Assembly: GCF_040362765.1 (NCBI RefSeq)
Contig: NZ_BAABWK010000002.1
Span: 744,001-808,000 of the forward strand
Source of the DNA: Pyruvatibacter sp. HU-CL02332
GTDB taxonomy: Bacteria > Pseudomonadota > Alphaproteobacteria > CGMCC-115125
Length of the DNA stretch: 64,000 nucleotides
Reading direction: 5' to 3'
In this document: piece after piece, positions 60,280 to 64,000 of the stretch
How positions within the stretch are numbered: the stretch's first letter is position 1
Layout of the letters: every line of letters begins with the position of its first letter
The notes under the pieces: generated by a model
Databases searched by the model: none
Told to the model about the DNA's origin: nothing
What the model saw: the letters and a program-made list of their open reading frames with translations, nothing else
Position numbers and translations under genes: made by a program

Positions 60280-61868
60280 GATCGCGCGCCCTTCGCATAT
60301 TCAGTAGCTGCTGCAACTGCATTCACTGCGGGTCGGCCAGACAGTCCGCCACCTGGATGTGCTCCGGCGCCACCAAGGAACAGTCCACCAACAGGACTTC
60401 TTCCATTTGCAAGCTGCGGGATGGGGCGCATCATCATGGTCTGATCAAAAGTTACCTCGCCCTGATGCCAATCCCCTCCCGTAACGCCGCAACGGGTTTC
60501 CAGGTCTTTTGGCGTCAGAACTTCGCCAGCCATCACAAGATCAGGTAAGTCCGGCGCATACTCTCCAAGTGTCTTTATCACCCGCTTGATCAGACTATCG
60601 CTTTGGACTTCCCATCCGCCTTCAACGTCCAAGGGGATAAATGGCACGATCGCAGACAATACATGGCGGCCGTCAGGTGTCAGGCTCTCGTCAACGATAC
60701 TTGGAAGCGTTGCTTCCATCACCGGGTGTGCGGGCAGCTCGCCATACTTTTGCGGGTTCGAGGCACGCTCAACTTCCGCAAGGCCCGGCGCTATGAGCAG
60801 GCGCCCCGCAAGAATTTTCTCATCAGCTTTCGCAAAGGACGGCAATTGGCCCAAAGCGAGATTCACCTTTGCAGCCGAGGCGCGCATCCTAATGGCATCG
60901 ACATCACGCACCAGTCCGGCGTCAAGGTGCTTGGCCCCAACCAAACTCAGATATGTTGCCTTTGGGTTGATCGTTGAAACTACGATGGGCGCGTCGATTT
61001 CGTCACCATTGGTGAGCACAAGCCCTGTGGTTTTCTCATCTTCAACACGAATTGAGGCGACAGCGGATGAAGTTCTGAGGTCAGCGCCACTTGCCCGCGC
61101 GGCGGTTGCAAGCGCCTGCGCCAGGGCGTCAGGGCCACCTTCAACTTGCAGGGTGCCTGACGTGCTCGCTAGCTCACCAGCTCTTTGCCAGGCCCAGTAG
61201 AACAGGGAACCCGGAGCACTTGGCCCGTTGTAAGAACCAAGACTGGCATCGAGCGCCAGAGCACCTTTGAGTATGTCCGTCTCAAATGAGTCCTCTAAAA
61301 AATCACCAACATTGGAAGGCAGAAGTTGAAGCAGTTTCTGAAACGGCTCACGTCCATGCCGACGCACACGCAGATAATGTTTCGCCCATGCCATCCGCTC
61401 CTGCCAAGTTGCTGGAAGCAGTTCCGGTGATACACCTCGATGCAATGGCACCAATGCAGAGATGATGAGGTCAAACTCACCGCAGAACTTTTTCCAGGCC
61501 TCCAAGTCTCGGCTTGACCAGTTGAAGATGTTTTCGCGAGTTGCCTTGGCCTTGGGTCCAAAAACAATATGGCGGCCGTCCGAATCAAGTGCCACACGGC
61601 TCATGTTTTTTTGAAGCACATTCAAGCCGTGCTTCCTGAGGTTCAGTTTTCGAATAAGGGCTGGAGAAAACCCACTTACCACGTGGGCGCATTGGGGCAC
61701 GCGCAGACCGGGCATTAGTGTACTGACACCAGCGGCCCCGCCCAGTGTTGGTAGTGCCTCGCACAGAACCACGCGCCGCCCTGCCTTCGCCAAAAGAGCA
61801 GCTGCCACAAGCCCGTTGTGCCCGCCTCCGACGATCGCAATGTCAAAAGTGTTTGCAGCGGCACTCAT
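60276..61868 (-). CDS. PYROXD2/phytoene-desaturase-like FAD oxidoreductase, second copy
   Basis: About 530 aa from the ATG at 61868, overlapping the upstream gene by 4 bp (ATGA). The FAD-binding motif FDIAIVGGGHNGLVAAALLAKAG, then EALPTLGGAAGVSTLMPG, and the C-terminal FAD site GLFLGGAGAHPGGGLSGRPAVNA are typical of COG1233 flavoproteins related to human PYROXD2. These oxidise or desaturate unknown substrates; despite the family name, no carotenoid gene is nearby. It is clearly a paralogue of the protein at 61865-63472. Both are coupled to a GcvT-like gene. Confidence 0.88.
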   Translation of the reverse strand: MSAAANTFDIAIVGGGHNGLVAAALLAKAGRRVVLCEALPTLGGAAGVSTLMPGLRVPQCAHVVSGFSPALIRKLNLRKHGLNVLQKNMSRVALDSDGRHIVFGPKAKATRENIFNWSSRDLEAWKKFCGEFDLIISALVPLHRGVSPELLPATWQERMAWAKHYLRVRRHGREPFQKLLQLLPSNVGDFLEDSFETDILKGALALDASLGSYNGPSAPGSLFYWAWQRAGELASTSGTLQVEGGPDALAQALATAARASGADLRTSSAVASIRVEDEKTTGLVLTNGDEIDAPIVVSTINPKATYLSLVGAKHLDAGLVRDVDAIRMRASAAKVNLALGQLPSFAKADEKILAGRLLIAPGLAEVERASNPQKYGELPAHPVMEATLPSIVDESLTPDGRHVLSAIVPFIPLDVEGGWEVQSDSLIKRVIKTLGEYAPDLPDLVMAGEVLTPKDLETRCGVTGGDWHQGEVTFDQTMMMRPIPQLANGRSPVGGLFLGGAGAHPGGGLSGRPAVNAVAAATEYAKGARS

Positions 61869-63472
61869 GCAGACCGCCTTGATCTGCGGCGCTTGCCAAT
61901 ATCGGACAGAACCGCGCTTGCCGCATTGGCACCAGGCGCGCCCATGACACCCCCGCCTGGATGTGTGCTTGAGCCACAAAGATAATAGTTGCGAACGGGT
62001 GTTCTGTATTGTGCCAGTTCCGGGAGCGGCCGATTGAACAACAACTGATCGAGCGTCAGCTCTCCGTGGAAAATGTTTCCCTGTGTCAGACCAATCTCGC
62101 CCTCGAGTTCAGCTGGCGTTCTGGTTTCCACATGCCGCACTTTTTGCCTGAAGCCAGGGGCTGCCGCTTCGATCTTGTCGAGCACTACGTCCTCGAGTGT
62201 CTTGCGCTTAGCCTGTGTCCAAGTGCCATCAATCAATGTGTCTGGAACATATTGGACGAACACGGATGCCACGTGCTTGCCGGGCGGCGCCAGGGTTGGA
62301 TCAAGGCGAGATGGCAGCACCATCTCGATGTATGGATTGCGCGGCATGACCCGTTCTTTCCAGTCATCATATGCGCGCTCCATGTCCTCAATCGTTCCGC
62401 ACAGTCGGATGTCTCCATCGAGCGACGGGCAGTCATCTGGAACGGCACTGAACTGCGGGAGACCATCCAGAGCGATATTCAGTTTAGCTGACGAGCCACG
62501 CGTCTTGAATTTCGATACGCGTTCCACAAAGCCCTTTGGCAAGCCTTTCCAGTCGAGCAGCGATAAGACGGACCTTTTGAGTTCGAGCCCTGACATCACG
62601 ATACTGGCATCGATTTGCGTCCCGTCCTCCAGAACGACTCCAGATGCCCGTCCCTTGCTGACCTTGACCTCCTCAACCCCGCTTGAGGCACGAACCTCAC
62701 CACCAAAGGCGTGGACTGAGGCCGCCAGCGCTTTAGACACAGTGCCCATGCCGCCGCGCACATAACCCCACGCACCACCGGCACCATCAATGCCGCCGAT
62801 CCTATGATGCAGCATCACGTAGGCACTGCCCGGCGACATGGGTCCCAGCCCTGTGCCTATGGTTGCTGAGGCGGCCAGATGCGCCTTCACGACATCTGTT
62901 TCAAAATACCGATCAAGCAAATCCGCGGCGGACATCGTCCAGAACCGGACTGCATCGGCAACGCCCTCGGCTCCCATGGCGCCGGCGTCCGAAAGCAAAG
63001 AGAGTGTTCGACGGAGTTTTGACGGAGAGAGTGAGGCTGGGTCGGGAGGCGCCTGCATCAGCAATGGGGCCACCAGATCGGCCTGTCGCCGCATGTCTCG
63101 ATTGTATTGCTGATAGGCGTCTGCATCGCGTTTTGAAAAGCGAGAGATTTCGCGTCGCATTACATCCGCATGAGAAGAGGCCGCCAGATAACGGCCATCT
63201 CCCATGAGCGTGAGTGAGCCATGATACGGCATGACCCTCAGGCCGTGCTGGACTAGATCAAGATCGCGAATAATTTCCGGACGCAAAAGACTGAGAGCGT
63301 ATGAGCAGCTTGAGTAGATGAAGCCGGGTTCAATTTCCCGGCTAACAGCCGCACCGCCAATATATTCGTTCTTCTCTACGACAAGCACACTGAGGCCAGC
63401 ACGCGCCAGATAGGCCGCTGCTGTGAGGCCGTTGTGGCCCGCACCAATGACAATGACGTCGAAGCGCTCCAT
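61865..63472 (-). CDS. PYROXD2/phytoene-desaturase-like FAD oxidoreductase, first copy
   Basis: About 535 aa from the ATG at 63472; the frame is open to 63502. FDVIVIGAGHNGLTAAAYLARAG is the dinucleotide-binding motif, followed by EKNEYIGGAAVSREIEPGF, and near the C-terminus NYYLCGSSTHPGGGVMGAPGANA completes the FAD site. It shares layout with the next gene and overlaps it by 4 bp, so the pair may form a heterodimer. It is the first gene of a three-gene operon with no recognisable regulator. The substrate is unknown. Confidence 0.88.
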   Translation of the reverse strand: MERFDVIVIGAGHNGLTAAAYLARAGLSVLVVEKNEYIGGAAVSREIEPGFIYSSCSYALSLLRPEIIRDLDLVQHGLRVMPYHGSLTLMGDGRYLAASSHADVMRREISRFSKRDADAYQQYNRDMRRQADLVAPLLMQAPPDPASLSPSKLRRTLSLLSDAGAMGAEGVADAVRFWTMSAADLLDRYFETDVVKAHLAASATIGTGLGPMSPGSAYVMLHHRIGGIDGAGGAWGYVRGGMGTVSKALAASVHAFGGEVRASSGVEEVKVSKGRASGVVLEDGTQIDASIVMSGLELKRSVLSLLDWKGLPKGFVERVSKFKTRGSSAKLNIALDGLPQFSAVPDDCPSLDGDIRLCGTIEDMERAYDDWKERVMPRNPYIEMVLPSRLDPTLAPPGKHVASVFVQYVPDTLIDGTWTQAKRKTLEDVVLDKIEAAAPGFRQKVRHVETRTPAELEGEIGLTQGNIFHGELTLDQLLFNRPLPELAQYRTPVRNYYLCGSSTHPGGGVMGAPGANAASAVLSDIGKRRRSRRSA

Positions 63473-63593
63473 GTGGATCAGGCTATGAGTGACCTGCGCC
63501 ACCCATCCTCCATAAACAGTCTATTGGGAGTAAACACAGTCAATGCGGCCTTCAAGCGGCGGCGCGCGTTAAGGATAACAGCGTTGGGATGCC

Positions 63594-64000
63594 CTAGATG
63601 GCTACTTTCGTCAGGAGCGCATCAAACGCCGCATCAACAACAGCTTTCGCCTCCGTAAGCTCCCGTTCCACGGCTGTGAAGCTTGGCACATCAATGGCCC
63701 GCGCCAGGCGGCTTTTTAAGGCTTCTGCCGCAGTCTCCGGCACGAATTTATCCTGCACCGCTATGCGCAGTATCTGCGTCAGATTGTTGAACTTGTCTGC
63801 GGCCGTCATCAGCTCTTCCCCTACCGATGAACCAAGGACATCCGCCTGGACCAGTTTTTCGAGTGCAGCCCTTGTTCCCGTATCCAGCACCTCAGGTTTG
63901 TCCTGGCAGTGCATGAGCTGCAGTCCCTGAGCGATGAACTCAAGGTCAACCAGTCCACCCCTTCCATGTTTGATGTCCCAGAGGTCTTCGCTACCCAGCT
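63594..64000 (-). CDS. glnE: Glutamine synthetase adenylyltransferase, C-terminal part
   Basis: The gene continues past the right edge; about 134 codons plus the stop are in the window. The frame reads LGSEDLWDIKHGRGGLVDLEF near the edge, the highly conserved end of the second nucleotidyltransferase domain of GlnE, followed by helical C-terminal sequence to ALLTKVAI. GlnE adenylylates and de-adenylylates glutamine synthetase in response to nitrogen status via PII. It is upstream of the FAD oxidoreductase operon, with a 120-bp gap, on the same strand. Confidence 0.92.
   Translation of the reverse strand, partial: LGSEDLWDIKHGRGGLVDLEFIAQGLQLMHCQDKPEVLDTGTRAALEKLVQADVLGSSVGEELMTAADKFNNLTQILRIAVQDKFVPETAAEALKSRLARAIDVPSFTAVERELTEAKAVVDAAFDALLTKVAI

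Noticed and set aside
1-64000. CRISPR array, rRNA genes or intact insertion sequence
   Set aside because: No regularly spaced direct repeats of CRISPR size, no rRNA-like sequence and no transposase motif were seen.

Overview
The window reads as chromosome from an alphaproteobacterium. The signs are PdhS/PleC-type histidine kinases, a PAS_5 protein, an ECF sigma/anti-sigma pair, DUF4112, GlnE, and an unusually dense set of acyl-CoA dehydrogenases (ACADs). A marine, Parvibaculales-like organism is my best guess, but that is inference only. Two blocks are visible.

Block 1 (1 to about 13,100) is an accessory island, visibly more A+T-rich than the rest. It opens with the last 25 codons of a tyrosine recombinase. 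Next comes a tightly coupled six-gene operon (282-9418): DNA cytosine methyltransferase, Vsr mismatch endonuclease, MORC/MutL-like GHKL ATPase, Z1-domain SF2 helicase-like protein, a PD-(D/E)XK nuclease of the DUF4420 type, and an AIPR-family protein. All junctions overlap, so it should be translated as one unit. It matches the MORC-containing restriction-like systems predicted computationally by Iyer, Abhiman and Aravind (2008), and it is the most interesting system here. Downstream are a repeat-bearing gap with two inverted triplets of a 9-bp repeat, an opposite-strand helicase/primase-type ATPase gene, about 0.9 kb with no supported gene, a nuclease gene broken by an in-frame stop, and a tRNA-Val(CAC) that marks the return to core sequence.

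Block 2 (13,134-64,000) is core-like and G+C-richer. The region 13.2-18.3 kb is a minus-strand run: DUF937, an ArnT-like glycosyltransferase, a lipoprotein hydrolase, a UDG-family protein and an ACAD. The region 18.4-45.3 kb is dominated by fatty-acid or steroid-type acyl-CoA catabolism: seven ACADs in the window, a crotonase, an MFE-2-like hydroxyacyl-CoA dehydrogenase, two PaaI-type thioesterases and an LLM flavin oxidoreductase. Scattered among these are two sensor kinases, a CNT nucleoside transporter, cobA beside a degenerate CobS-like gene, a membrane aspartic protease, a phosphomannomutase, a TauE/SafE exporter, dusA, and moaB-moeA. Only one of the seven ACADs keeps the classical C-terminal catalytic glutamate. 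Two adjacent ACAD pairs look like heteromeric enzymes.

The region 45.5-50.5 kb is a MarR regulator divergent from an RND efflux pump, with a strong palindrome between them. After it come an unknown 185-aa protein, aminopeptidase N and a PAS sensor kinase. The region 56.4-58.8 kb is an ECF sigma, anti-sigma, periplasmic metal-sensor and EF-hand group. The region 59.1-63.5 kb is a coupled operon of two PYROXD2-like FAD oxidoreductases and a GcvT-like protein. The window ends inside glnE.
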